Positions 48,384-59,800 of a stretch of DNA of 64,000 nt are shown in pieces; positions within the stretch are counted from its first letter, which is position 1; each line of letters starts with the position of its first letter. A model generated the notes under the pieces. That model saw only the letters and a program-made list of their open reading frames with translations, searched no databases and was not told the origin of the DNA. The DNA comes from Diploscapter coronatus (taxonomy: Eukaryota > Nematoda > Chromadorea > Rhabditida > Rhabditidae), in the NCBI GenBank assembly GCA_964036155.1, contig OZ038423.1, positions 26,427,249 to 26,491,248 of the forward strand, written 5' to 3'. The translations under genes and the position numbers were made by a program.

Positions 48384-50524
48384 AATTCAAAAATCTTCTC
48401 TGAAAACTTGTCCATAGATTTAAAAAACATTATTTACGCTAGATTTTTGGGGACTTTTGTGATTCTATTGGCTAGAGTTAGTGAATTTCGAATTGCTTTT
48501 TCGGGTGAAAAATTCAGTTAACTTCCCATATTCTTTTAAAAAAAAAAACTTTTAATTGGTAGTAGATTTCCAAAACTTTCCTAGAAATGAGAAAACTCTA
48601 AATACTTTTGTGCCTTTATGTTAAAAAAGTCGGACCCCTTTCACTTCTCATTTTGTGATGTTTCTATCGAAAAATCGTTGACCCGGTGGCTTTCGAATAA
48701 TACGAAAATTGTGATTCTTTAAAACTGTAAATAATCATATCGGAAGATTTAAAAAAAAAAATAATAATAATAAAGTTCTATCTTTTCATTTTCTTAGATT
48801 TTCTAAAAATTGTTCGATCAATTAGATATCTGGAAAAATTTTTTTTATTTTTGCTAAAAAATCAAGATTTTCAGGTCTAACCTTCTACCTCTAGGATATC
48901 GTTTTGAGATCGAATCTAGGAAAAATTAAAGAAAGGTGGGTTTTACTGCAAAACTAAAATGGGTCTACAATTCAAGTTCTGAGGGGAGTTTAGAAAAAAA
49001 ATAGACGATAATTAAAATTCTAAGGGAAATGAGTTAGAGTGAAAATATGAAGTGAAAAAATGGAGAAAGAAAATGTATTCGCCAGATCGGATTTTCATCA
49101 TTGGTTTTTTACCTCTATTTGGTTCCCTCACTTGTCATTTCTTTCTTTTCTCTCTTTTTCATTTCCCCACTATTTCCGTCCCGTTTCATACTAATCATAA
49201 GGAATTTGTTTACCCAGACTCGCTTTTGCAGCGGAAAATAGGCATCTCTCCATAAAATATCGACTTTTTATTTTCTTTTAGCATCAATTCCATTCTGAAA
49301 TGGGATTATTTTTGAAAGGCATGAAAAATTTCTATATATTTCTTAAGAAAAACGTTTTTTTCTAAATATTGAAAAAAAGAAAGATAAACTTTAAAATGTG
49401 TCATTTGTGGATTTTAGAGTAGGTCATTTTTCTGAATATTCGGGATAGCCCTGGGATAGAGATTAGATTTGCCTTCGGACCAAGGTTGTCCCATTAGTTC
49501 TCTTGGGAGGAAGTGAGGAAAGAGACAAAAAGAAACTAGAGAAGCAGAAAAATTCTTCATTTCGCATGCAAAACTCGACTAATGTATGTAGCTTTTTGCA
49601 GGCGCTGAGTCCGACTTTCTTGAAATTAGAACTCATTTTTGCCTCCTTTTACCCTACCCATTTCAATGATATATTTTCACGTCTTCTTTTGAAAACTATT
49701 TATACCCCATCAAACTTCGAATTCTATCGATTGTTTCCCAGCGATAACGTCATTTTTATCAACACTTTCTCTTATCAATTCGGTGCAAAATCACTCGATT
49801 AGATTGAATCTTTGTGACAAATCAACCCCGTTTCACCTAACTCTATTTTATTACTTTTTGAATTGAAATCGCTCCTTTTAAAACCGAGAAATTTACGGCG
49901 TTTTCCATCAATTTTCTTCCCGTGAAACGACCCAGCACGTATGCATTTTTAATCTGAAAATCTCCTTGAATAGTGTAGGATAAGGCATGAAAAATGCCTA
50001 GGATATACTTTAGATTTTAAAAATTCAGACTATTTCTTGTCTGGCTCATTTACAAACACCTTGTTTTTTCTCTGTATAAATATCGATTTTTATGGGGCTA
50101 TTTACCTAGAGATGAAGTGTAAATCAATTGATCAACTTTTTAGAGAAAATATTTTTCAATATTAAACGTTCGGGACCAAAAACTATAAAGTGGTGTAAAA
50201 TTGCAGGAATATAATGACGCAAACGTGTTACAGCGATATTTAGGAAATAAAATGCAAAGAAATAGCGTTGGGAAAAGAAAAAGGAGCTAGAAAACATGCC
50301 AGCCGGGTCTTATTTTTCATAAGCCTGACGCTATCTATCCCTTATGTCCCTTTTCCCTCTATTATATTCTTCTTATCTCTCGCTCTCGAGATCAGTTGTC
50401 AGTGCGAGTGAAAAATCCCCCGTGGGCATTGATTCATTCCGTCCATCTATATTTTTCTAGTTTTAGCAAAAATTACTAGCGTTAACGTTTCTTTTTTGAA
50501 CTAACAATATGCTAATTTCCAGTA
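48384..50524. other. intergenic region
   Basis: About 2.1 kb of AT-rich sequence. Two frames (49,052-49,255 and 49,503-49,802) are open but biased to Phe, Leu and Lys, with no splice sites or motifs. A TTCCAG acceptor at 50,517-50,522 lies two bases before the next gene's start and is a likely trans-splice site. Confidence 0.5.
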
Positions 50525-53106
50525 ATGCGCCATCGGGCTCTGATTTTGCTGAAGTCGGCCCTTTTCGAAGTGAATTCAGCAAGTGGTTGCAGGAAAATCC
50601 CGCTAAAATTTGACCTCAAATATGGCGGATTCCAAAAGGTAAGAAAAGAATTGATCATTTTTATCGAAGCGTTTAAGTTCAACAGTAAAACTAATATCAA
50701 ACGCTAATTTAAAAATGAGTGTTATAAAAATTCACATTTTCAGGCATTTTGTTCGAATAGCCCTTCGTCTTCATCTTTTTCCGACGCTCATGGCACTTTG
50801 AAAATCGAGTTCGAAAGGGGCCTCCCCGTCGTTACCGTGCCCTTACCTTCGAGACAGGTAGAATTTGGGAATTTTAGAATAAAAAATCTCATTTTTGTAA
50901 CCAATTCTGATTTCTGAACTAACTTGCATTAAACATTTTTTAAAATAATCCTGATTGTTTAAAGGAAAATAAGATAGTTCTTGATTTCTCGGTCTATTTT
51001 CGTATAGAAAAAGAAATCAATTTGATAATCCTATTTTTAATGAGAAAATCCTGGCTTTATGCTAATTTTCCTTTTAAAAATTTTCAGTTTTGATTTTGTT
51101 GAGGAATAAATGGAAAATCTAATTTTCGGAGTCAACTTTAAAATTTCCAGGAATCCTGCCAATTCTCGATGCGCCCTTTGTCTGATTCGGTCGGGTCGCT
51201 TTGCGAAGCGCTGAAAAGCGAGGACAAGGGCCTCGACGTCGTGTCGATTTATGCGAAATGTAAAACTATTGATTTTTAAAAAGTAGTCGTTTTTCTTAAT
51301 TTTGAAAATTAATCTTTTCAAATTTTTAAATTCAAAGAGCCTATTCAACAGGTCTTGTCTTCAGAAATATTGATATCTTTTCAAATTTGTTCGTTTCCCA
51401 GAAGGAATTTTTTCTGAAAATATTGATTTTTAGAAATTATTTCCAGGCGGCACCCGAATTTCGAACTCCACTCCGATCGAGCATTTGCTGCAATTCGGGG
51501 ATTTCCGACTTCGTTTAAACGATCAATATTTTCAAGTCGACGTGCCGAAAGGACGACTCCTGGCTGACGTCACTTCTGAGCAGTAAGTATCAATTAGCAC
51601 AACTAGATTAATTGTCAAATTGAATTATCCTAATTAAGAATGCGTCAGTTGGACGATTTGAAAGCTACAGTTGCTTCCCTTCATGCGGGCTTGTGCGTGG
51701 ACGAATACAAGCTGAGCAGAGAGAGGAACTTGCTCGTCCAACTCGAAAAGGCCGAGGACGAACTTCGTCCCTTGCATGAGGTAAAGGCCAAAAAGTTATT
51801 TTAAAAGTTCTAAAACTTAGAAAATTGAAAATCTACTCGTATGATAAATTTAATCCGATTATTTTACGAAGAAAAAGTTGATTTAATATTTTCCGAAAAA
51901 ATCAATTTGCTATTTTTTAAAATTCCAATTTGAAATTATGACCTAATTTTGTCCAATTTATTGATTTATCCATTTTGAAGAAAAAATCATTAAATGAATG
52001 CTATTCTTTAATTATAGCATCACTTTTATCGATTTTCCAGGAGAAGTTGCAAATCGAGCACGAATGCGAGCTGTTCGCGGAAAGAATCATGTGGGGCGGG
52101 TTCGTGGTGATGTGCGTCCAGACGGGCATTTTCGGCCGACTCACTTTCTGGGACTATTCCTGGGACATTATGTGAGAAATTTGGGAATAAATTTAAAAGG
52201 GAAATTTTTCGGAAATAAGCATAAAAATTTAGGAATAAATATCTTTAAAAACTTTATCTCGAGTTCTTTTTTTCTGAAAATACTAATTGTAAGTTTTGAA
52301 ACGCTGAATATCCTATTTTTAGTCAACTTACCAAAAATGGAAGCATTTGTGACTTGAGGAAAATCTTACAATCATCCTATTATCGCTATGAATTTTTGTC
52401 AAAATTTCTAAATTATAAAAATTCAGCGAGCCCATCACCTATTTCGCGACCTACTCTACTGTAATCGCGACGTTGGGTTACTACCTCTACACTAAACAGG
52501 TACACATTCTGGCTCATTTTGTGGAGTTTGAAAAATACTATATCTTTTATATATAATTCGAAGTGAAAATTATTGAATTTTGAAAAGTCGTGAACTTGTA
52601 AAAATTGAATCTTCAGAATTTCGAATATCCTGCCGCAAGGGAGCGAGTCTTTACCAAGGATTTCTATAAGAGGGCCAAAAAGCGTGGTTTCGACGTCGAG
52701 AGATACAACAGTTTGGTAAAGGAGGTGAGAAATTTGGATTTTATCAAATTGAATAATTTTTACATTTCTAGTTTTCCTATAAGTCTTTTTTAATTAAAAA
52801 AAACTTCTAAATCTATTCCTGGTCATAGATAATGAAAATGAAATTGAAATTTAGGATAGAATATGAAAACTTTGAAAATATCAATTCCATACCATTTCTA
52901 TTTAGAAATAGCGAAGACAACATTAAACTATAAATATGATCATTTTAAAAAATCACAATACAATGAATGACTCGATATAATTGGAGAATATTTTAAAACT
53001 TGTATTTTAGGTAGAAAGTCTCCGCCGCCAACTTGCGAGAATTCGTGACCCTCTCTTCCAACATCTTCCTGTTAGCTATCTATCCAAACTCGACAAGAAC
53101 CCTTGA
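50525..53106 (+). CDS. mcu-1: mitochondrial calcium uniporter pore subunit (MCU)
   Basis: Exons join to about 360 residues. The N-terminus MRHRALILLKSALFEVNSAS can target mitochondria. The N-terminal domain includes IEFERGLPVVTVPLPSRQ and SMRPLSDSVGSL. A coiled coil (MRQLDDLKATVASLHAGL, later LLVQLEKAEDELRPLHEEKL) leads to TM1 (WGGFVVMCVQTGIFGRLTFW). The pore loop WDIIEPITYF follows, then TM2 (VIATLGYYLYTKQ) and a C-terminal coiled coil ending SYLSKLDKNP. The selectivity-filter acids D and E of the DIME motif are present, but splicing at the AT|GTGAGA donor gives Ile instead of Met. MCU takes up Ca2+ across the inner mitochondrial membrane. Confidence 0.94.
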
Positions 53107-53877
53107 AGCTGTAAAAGTATGGGGCATGGCCTTAATCTAAAATACAAAAATAGGGGTTTATTTTCAGAAAATGCTAATTTTGATTTGAATGTCGCATTTT
53201 TGTTTCAGATGGTAGATATTTCAATCAAAGTTTTGCTATTTTGAATTTCCCGAAAAATAAACTCAAGCCAATACAATTGTATGTCCCAGAATTCTTGATC
53301 TCAAAATGATAGATAATTTTTAATCAAAACTATTACTAGTTGATTATTGTGATATACGCTTTTCATTACGGTGCCAAGACAAATGAGAATGCTACAATTA
53401 TTTTGAAAATACGAAATAGGCCAGTTTTTGTTTTATTACTCGTTATATCATATTCCTTGGGTATTTTATTTTAGGTAATAGGTGAGAGCTGTAAGAAAAT
53501 ATTTATTAGGCATTTTCTCTGTTTATTCTTAGTGATGTAGAATTTCGATGAAAAATGAATGCAAATTAAAAATTTAGGGGATAGAGACGAAAAAACTGCC
53601 ATTTTCATAGAAATGGGCTTATTTGAGTAGTCTCGCACTTTTTGCATAAAAATGTCATTACACTTGCCTTTTTTGAATGCTACACGAAGAAAGGATGGAA
53701 TATTTAATCTTTTTATGAATGAATAAATTTTTATAAGAGAATCAATAATTAGCATAATTGAATCTGGATAGAATAATGTCAGTGACCCTATAATTGGCTA
53801 AATTGTAGGGGAAGAAAGAAATATGGTTTCTTTCTTGGAATTTCATATTGACTAACAAGTAAACTAGCATTTTCTAA
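53107..53877. other. intergenic region before the synthetase
   Basis: Between MCU and the synthetase gene, same strand, AT-rich. I saw no coding frame. The start at 53,878 lies directly after a TTTCTAAATG context, without a clear close acceptor. Confidence 0.45.
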
Positions 53878-56800
53878 ATGGAACAAAGTGATCTCCAAGG
53901 TCTATTCGAAAAATTTCTTCCAAAGTGTTTGGACTCAGCTAGAAAGCAGTATTATGATAATTCCTTATTTCTAAGGTTCGAAAATATTCACAACTCCCAA
54001 GAAATCGATAATTTGGACAAGGAAAGTGTTCAAGAAGATGGAATTAGGTAAGACATTGTTTTCAGATTTATCATGTTTTAGTGAGATTTTAGAAAACATA
54101 AAATCAAAGATGGCCTTTGGGAAGCTACTATCATGGAGTGCCCGTATTACAAGAAAGAAAAAACCTTGAGTAAGGAATTGGAGTTCCGAAGCGAAAATAA
54201 CGACCAAATGCAAAATTCTGAGCCAAATATCGATATTTTGAATACCATCGCTAAAATATTGAAATGCGAAGTATCCCTGATAAGATTTCAACTTATTCCA
54301 CCAAACTCGAGTAAATTATTGCAAATTGAAAGGGCCATTGAAGAGATCACAGACTTGACAGAAATCCTGAATCTTATCAAATTTCTGATCCAAGAAAATC
54401 CAGGACTTGAAATATCATCGATCAAGTCAGTTTACTTGCCCATAGTTCACTGGGGGTCTATCAACCTCTTGGTCCACCAATCAGAAAATTCACTTACTAT
54501 CAAACTCTACAACTCTCGTGGATACTACTTCGGCAAGCTCGAAGACATCAAACTCATTCCGACAAATCAAGAATCCCCAAAAGTGGGCCAACATCTTGAC
54601 GGTACTATGAAATGCCTAATATCTATTCTCGAAGATATGAATGTCGATGTCGAGAAGTTGAACTTCGAAAAACCCTTGATTTTCCAAAGTCTCGACTCCT
54701 TGAGACTAATGGAGTTTGAATACCATGTGATTCAGAGGTTCTCTGAGCAATATCCAAATTTGAAGCCAGGAATCGTCAGTCAGTATCAGTCCATCAAAGA
54801 GTTGGCGGAATATTTGAACTCAACATCAAGAGATGATAATGAAGTTAAAAATCATCGATTTTCGAAGGCTCTGAAGAGAGAATATCCGCTGAGTCCACAA
54901 CAAGCCCAATTGGTGTTCATGAATCAGTATCATCCAAGTTCCAGGGCACAATTCGTGGAGAAAATCCATCTGAGCTTTGAAAATAGCTCAAAGGAAAAGT
55001 TCATCGAAGCAATAAAATCAATTATCAGAAGACATTCAATTCTACGATCCATCTACACCCCGGAGAGGCAAATCGTTCAAGATGATCCGGAATTGGTTGT
55101 CATCGAGGATGGAAAGGCTTATCCGAGCCAGATATCTTCTTCATCTTCTCCAACATATGAAGAAGACGCTCATTCAGCTTCCCTGGGTTTGAACGATGTC
55201 CTCGACATAACGAAGAACATCAGCATCACGTTGAAGTTCCATAGGCCTTCTTCAGGTGGCTTTCTGAAGGTGACAATATTTCTCCATCACATTGCCATTG
55301 ACGGACGCTCCATTGAGATTCTGATGAACGATCTCCAAAACTATTTATCTTCGAAGCCAGATTTATCTGAGGTACCGCAATACGTTGACTACGTGACCAA
55401 AACTATTCAGAAGACATACGATAAAGAGCTAGTATTTTGGAACGATACTCTGAAAGGAGTGACCTCGAAGTGTCTACCGACTGATCTTTCAAGACCAGCT
55501 CAAACGTCTAGTTCAGGCGCTTTGAAGAAAACCTTCCTGAAAGCAGAAGATCTCAAATCTCTGTTAGCTATCCAGGAACGCTTTCAAGCAAGTCAATTCG
55601 AGATCTTCTTATCCGTTGTGAATATTCTGATTTACAAAACGACAATGGAACGGGAGATCGTTTTGGGATTTGCCAACTCGCTTAGAACTCTTGAGACGAT
55701 CAATACCGTGGGATGCTTCGCTAATACTCTGCCATTCTTCACGAGATATGACCCAGAACTGTCAATTGGAGACTTCTTCAGGAATATAAAAGAAAATTTA
55801 TCACATGCAAAAAAGTACGGCAACGTTCCATTTGAAAGAATCGTTGATCATCTCAAAGTAGAGAGATCAGAAGCAACGACACCAATATTTCAAGTCCTTC
55901 TCGTCATGGACTCCAATCTCATTCAGGACAAAGATTTCGGTCACTCAGAAGAAGAGGACTCAGAGGTTCTGGCGAAGTACGATCAAACTTGGTACTTCAG
56001 AAGGACTAAAGAGAACTTCGAAGTCGTGTTGGAGTACTGCACCGATCTCTACTACGAAAGCACAATCGAATACATGCTGAAGAAATTCGTGTTTCTATTG
56101 AACTTTATCGCTGAAAATTTTCAAATGAAGCTTAAAGACATTTGCCTTTTGACTGATCAAGAAAGCAACGAACTTCTGCAGAAGAAAAAAATCTCAAATG
56201 ACTATCCAGAAGTGTGCCTTCATCAATTCCTCGAATTCAATGACAAGTCAAACTCGAAGATCTTCCATGCGAGCCAAGCCCTATCATATCAAGAGCTATC
56301 GAAGAAGGCTTCGGTATTTTCTCAAAGCATTGCTGAGATTTGTCGGATTGAATTTGGAGTTAATTCTCGAGCGGATGATTTGATCGGCGTTAAGATGATC
56401 AGGGGCTTTCCTTTGCTTATCACTATCTTCGGTCTTTGGAAGGCGGGGTTTGCTCCTATTATGATTGATCCTGAATGGCCTGATCAGCGAATCAAATCAG
56501 TTATGGGCTTTCTGGACCATCAGATGATCATCACTGAGAACGATGAGCAAGACTTGAAGGACATCAAATTGCTTAAATTTGAAGAAGTTATGAGGAAGAA
56601 GCAAGGATTCCAAAAATTCTGGAATATCGGTCATCCAAGGGACTTGGCGTATGTCACATGCACTTCTGGATCAACTGGAGTCCCAAAAGCGATATGCACT
56701 GAGCACTATGGACTGAGCAATCTAGCTATGAATTATACAAGAGATTTCGGCATCAATGCAAACTCCACGGTTTATCAGGTCGTCAGTCCGTCCTTCGACA

Positions 56801-59800
56801 TCTTCTTCGCCGACATTATCAAGGCGGTTGCAAATGGATCGAATATGGTCTTGGCTTCCGGGAAAATTCCAGACCCGTATGAAATGGAACAAGCATCTCA
56901 CGCCTACATCATGCCGGTGTACTTGTCAGCTGTTCAAGACAGATTGTTAAAGTTGGAGAACTTGAAGGTCATTCAATTCGGAGGAGAAGCATTGGCGAAG
57001 AACGTTGTTGGAAAATATCTGAGGGCAGGTATTCTTTCAAAGTATTGCACAAATTTAGCTGAAAATCAGGCATTCAAATGGTACAAGAATTCGGACTAAC
57101 GGAGCAATCAGTCTACTCCATGAGAAAGAAACTGACGCTAGATGATGATCCGAAGGAAATTGGGCAGAACTACAACAATTTGATAGCAGTCGTAAGAGAT
57201 GGAGATGGTCAACTCGTCAATCGCGGACTTGGTCTGTACTGGATGTCCGGCTTGGGGCTCATGCGAGGATATCTTGGGAACCAATTCTGCGATGAGAGGT
57301 TTACAGGTCAGTAACTGCTTTGTTCCAACAAAATAATATTTTGAAGAGTTCGGACGAGAAATCTGCTCTGGCGACATCTTCCATTTGGTGAACGGTAAAA
57401 TGCATTTCGTTGGTCGGAAAGATGGTCAACTAAAGCTCAGAGGACGAAGAATTGAGCTGAATGAGGTAAGTATGGAAGAAAAATGCATGGAGAGTTTTGC
57501 ATTTTCAGATTGAAGCCAAGCTCGTTGAATTCAATGGCGTCGAAAGCAGCGCTGTAATTGTGAAGGACGATCAACTCGTCGCCCATTTGAAGATGAAAAA
57601 CCGTTCTGATCAAAAAGATCTCAAGAAGTCACTTCGAGACTTCATATCAATTCAGCTCCCTGATTATATGATCCCCAATCACTTCGTCTTCCATCGAAAT
57701 CTTCCTTTGACGAGTACTGGAAAGATCGACAAGATTTCTCTGCAGCATGTTGAGGTTCCGACTGAAAATGCATCAAAGAAACTACCGAAGAACAGGATTG
57801 AAGTTATCCTGGCAGAGGTTTGGTGCATGTACCTGAAGCTGGACCAGGTAAGCGTTGACGTCGATTTCTTTGAAGCTGGAGGAAACTCTTTACTGGCTTT
57901 ACTCATTGTGGAAGATTTGAAGAAACTGTACAAACTGAAGAATATCGACATCAGGCTATTCTTCACGAAGCGAACGGTTGAAAATATTGCAATGTGCTTG
58001 AAAATTGATGAAGATGAAGGCGTTGAAGAGGGAAGGGAAAATGTGATCAAATCGGATAACAAACCCATATTGGAACCATCATTTCTTCAAGTTGCAATGT
58101 ACCGAAGCTTCAGAAACCAACATCTTCGTGAGGCATACAACATGAAGATCAAAGTAAATTTCAAAACTTCTTGTACCAAATTAAGGATCCGAGGCTTCAT
58201 TAAAGAAATTCTGTCAAGACATCCAGCTTTAAGATGCAAGTTTATCAGGAAAGGTGGAAGGTATCAATTGAAAGTCGATGAGTCAATGAAGAGTGACCTT
58301 CTGAGTATACAAATCGAGGATAGCTTCTTGGAGCTCCAAATTAGCCATGTGTTGATCGACGGCCACTCGTTGAAGACAATCTGCATGGAATTGAATCAAT
58401 TAACGATGAATTCAATATTACCAAATTCAAATGACCGATTCAAAGGGTTCAATTACTATTTGAATGAGAAATTTTCAAAGGTCAGAGAAAATGACGATTC
58501 AAGAAGGAACAGTCTGAACCCAGAAATATCCGAGCTGAATTTGAATCAGGAGGAGTTTGAAGCTGAAAGAATCGCGTTTGATAATCCTAACCTTCAAAAG
58601 ACGATTACCCAGTTATCAAAAGAGAATTGCACCTCGCCATTCATCATCTTACTCCATGCTCTAGCAAGATCAATGCAAATTTTAAACGATAGCCAGAACT
58701 TATCATTGGTCTTTCCCTACAATCTCCGTACCAAGGACTTCAAAGAAACTGTTGGACTTGGGGTCGTCACTCTTGAGATGAAGCTGCCATCAGACGTTAT
58801 CAGAGACGAGTTTGGAATCCGAAGGATCCAAGAGCTCTTTTTGGAAATTTTCGACAACCCAATGCAATACTTGTATCGAGGTTCTCGGGAAAGTTCGACG
58901 ATTTTAATGCTGGTGTACGATGACTACACGATTTCTTCAACTGAAAGCCTGTCCATTCAAGTCGTCAACCCGAAATATGCTAAATTTCCTCTCTGCTTCT
59001 TCATAGACCCCAGATATGATCAGATCGAAGTAGAATTTAGAAGATCGCTCTATTCAGCAGAAAGAATCACCAATCTAGTCGATGCTTTCAAACTATCAAT
59101 CGCCAAGAAGCTTGAAATTACCGAACTTTCATCTGGAAATGAAGTCTTCGACCTCACTTCATCCCAACTTCAAATGTACTACCTCTCTAAACAAGGCAGG
59201 AGATTGGAGTATCAGTTACCATTCTTGGAGAAGATTCCAAAATTCTACCAAGTTCAGAGCATCAAAAGAGCTGTGAAGAAGTTGGTTTTGAAGCATCCAG
59301 CTTTCCGCACTCAATTCATTGAAGAAAGGGGTCTGCCGAAGCAGAAGATTCTTGAAGACTTCAACATACCAACAAAGATCATCGAGGTTTCTAAAGGTTC
59401 GCTAAAGGAAGAAATTAGGAGGCTTTGCGAAATCGAATTGAAATCCCCAGGTCCGCTGGTGCAGGGAGCTCTTTTGAGAATTCGAGACGGTGACTTCGAT
59501 TTGCTGTTCTTGCATCTGCATCACATCCTCTCTGACGCGTACTCTACAAACATCATGACAGAGGAATTCTGGGAGATCTTGAAGAATCCTGATCAGGAAC
59601 TCAGTCAATACGATGAGATCTATAAGTTATACCTGAAGAATGCAGCAAGAAATTTGAAGACATCCAAGAATCCTATTGACAAGGGTTACATCAGAGGCAT
59701 CGTCAAGTCGTCCACAACCTTCCCAGAACTGGAACCGACTGATATCACCACTGCCGAAGTTGAATTTCCCAGGTCTATCATTGAAGAAAAGGCTTCAAAG

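Noticed and set aside
49052..49802. Two plus-strand frames in the gap between EDEM and MCU
   Set aside because: Biased amino-acid content and no splice, start context or homology-like motif; treated as noncoding.
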